This document shows positions 63,850 to 64,000 of a stretch of DNA of 64,000 nt, piece by piece. Each line of letters begins with the position of its first letter. Positions within the stretch are counted from its first letter, which is position 1. The notes beneath the pieces are model-generated. The model was not told the DNA's origin. It saw nothing but the letters and a program-made list of their open reading frames with translations, and did no database searches. The position numbers and the translations under genes are program-made. This stretch comes from Epiperipatus broadwayi (Eukaryota > Onychophora > Udeonychophora > Euonychophora > Peripatidae): assembly GCA_028023455.1 (NCBI GenBank), contig JAQFVV010006621.1:497452-561451 (forward strand), in the 5' to 3' direction.

Positions 63850-64000
63850 GAATAATATATAATTATGACACATAATAATTTACATATATTTTGAGCAGAG
63901 CACAATTTTAATATTATAACATTAAAACTAGGTCATGAAGCAAAAGTAATAATAATCTAAGAAGTGGCAGTACTGACATGATTGCAGAGAAAGAACAAAA
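63850..64000. other. AT-rich end of window
   Basis: No feature recognised. Confidence 0.5.

Overview
This window looks like an intergenic or intronic stretch of an animal (metazoan) nuclear genome, most likely an invertebrate. The reasons are the very high A+T content, long trinucleotide and tetranucleotide microsatellites, no operons or ribosome binding sites, and a mix of transposable elements typical of animals: L1/Tx1-like and RTE-type LINEs, a Penelope-like element, a hAT transposon, Ty3/gypsy-type LTR elements, MITEs and tRNA-derived SINEs. The species cannot be named from the sequence. I found no intact host gene, no rRNA and no clearly functional tRNA. Nearly all recognisable coding sequence belongs to broken transposons.

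Layout. 1-4.8 kb: AT-rich filler with one copy of a dispersed repeat whose second copy lies, inverted, at the far end of the window. 4.8-8.7 kb: a 1.4-kb direct repeat in two copies around a 1-kb spacer that itself holds ~110-bp tandem repeats. 11.7-21.4 kb: a foldback MITE, then a minus-strand LTR retrotransposon with unusually long (2.43 kb) LTRs, a primer binding site, a polypurine tract, and a single 571-codon frame that joins a coiled-coil Gag-like N-terminus to about fifteen 16-residue repeats and a remnant of the Pol C-terminus. Its right LTR is cut off and fused to the inside of a second copy of the same MITE. 22.0-28.8 kb: two L1/Tx1-like LINE copies, each lying between (TAA)n arrays. 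29.9 kb: a Penelope-like GIY-YIG fragment. 31.8-32.6 kb: two foldback elements. 33.2-35.1 kb: a third, 5'-truncated LINE copy with a perfect 17-bp target-site duplication.

36-50 kb: a GC-richer island of unknown origin (36.0-36.9 kb), three decayed RTE-type LINE fragments (38.5-39.9 plus strand, 42.2-43.4 minus strand, 48.6-49.2 plus strand), a large inverted pair of tRNA-derived SINE-like sequences with a perfect 36-bp hairpin core (47.1-47.7 kb), and a 0.6-kb GATA/GACA compound microsatellite. 50-56 kb is featureless AT-rich DNA. 56.3-59.2 kb is a full-length but decayed hAT element with terminal inverted repeats and an 8-bp target duplication, carrying a nested TA-flanked MITE. 60.0-61.5 kb is a decayed LTR-retrotransposon Gag gene, followed by TA-centred palindromes and the second copy of the dispersed repeat.

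The elements do not form a pathway. The window is a record of successive insertions. Its most unusual parts are the recombinant LTR element at 12.2-21.4 kb with its 16-residue repeat protein, and the LINE copies lodged in TAA microsatellites.
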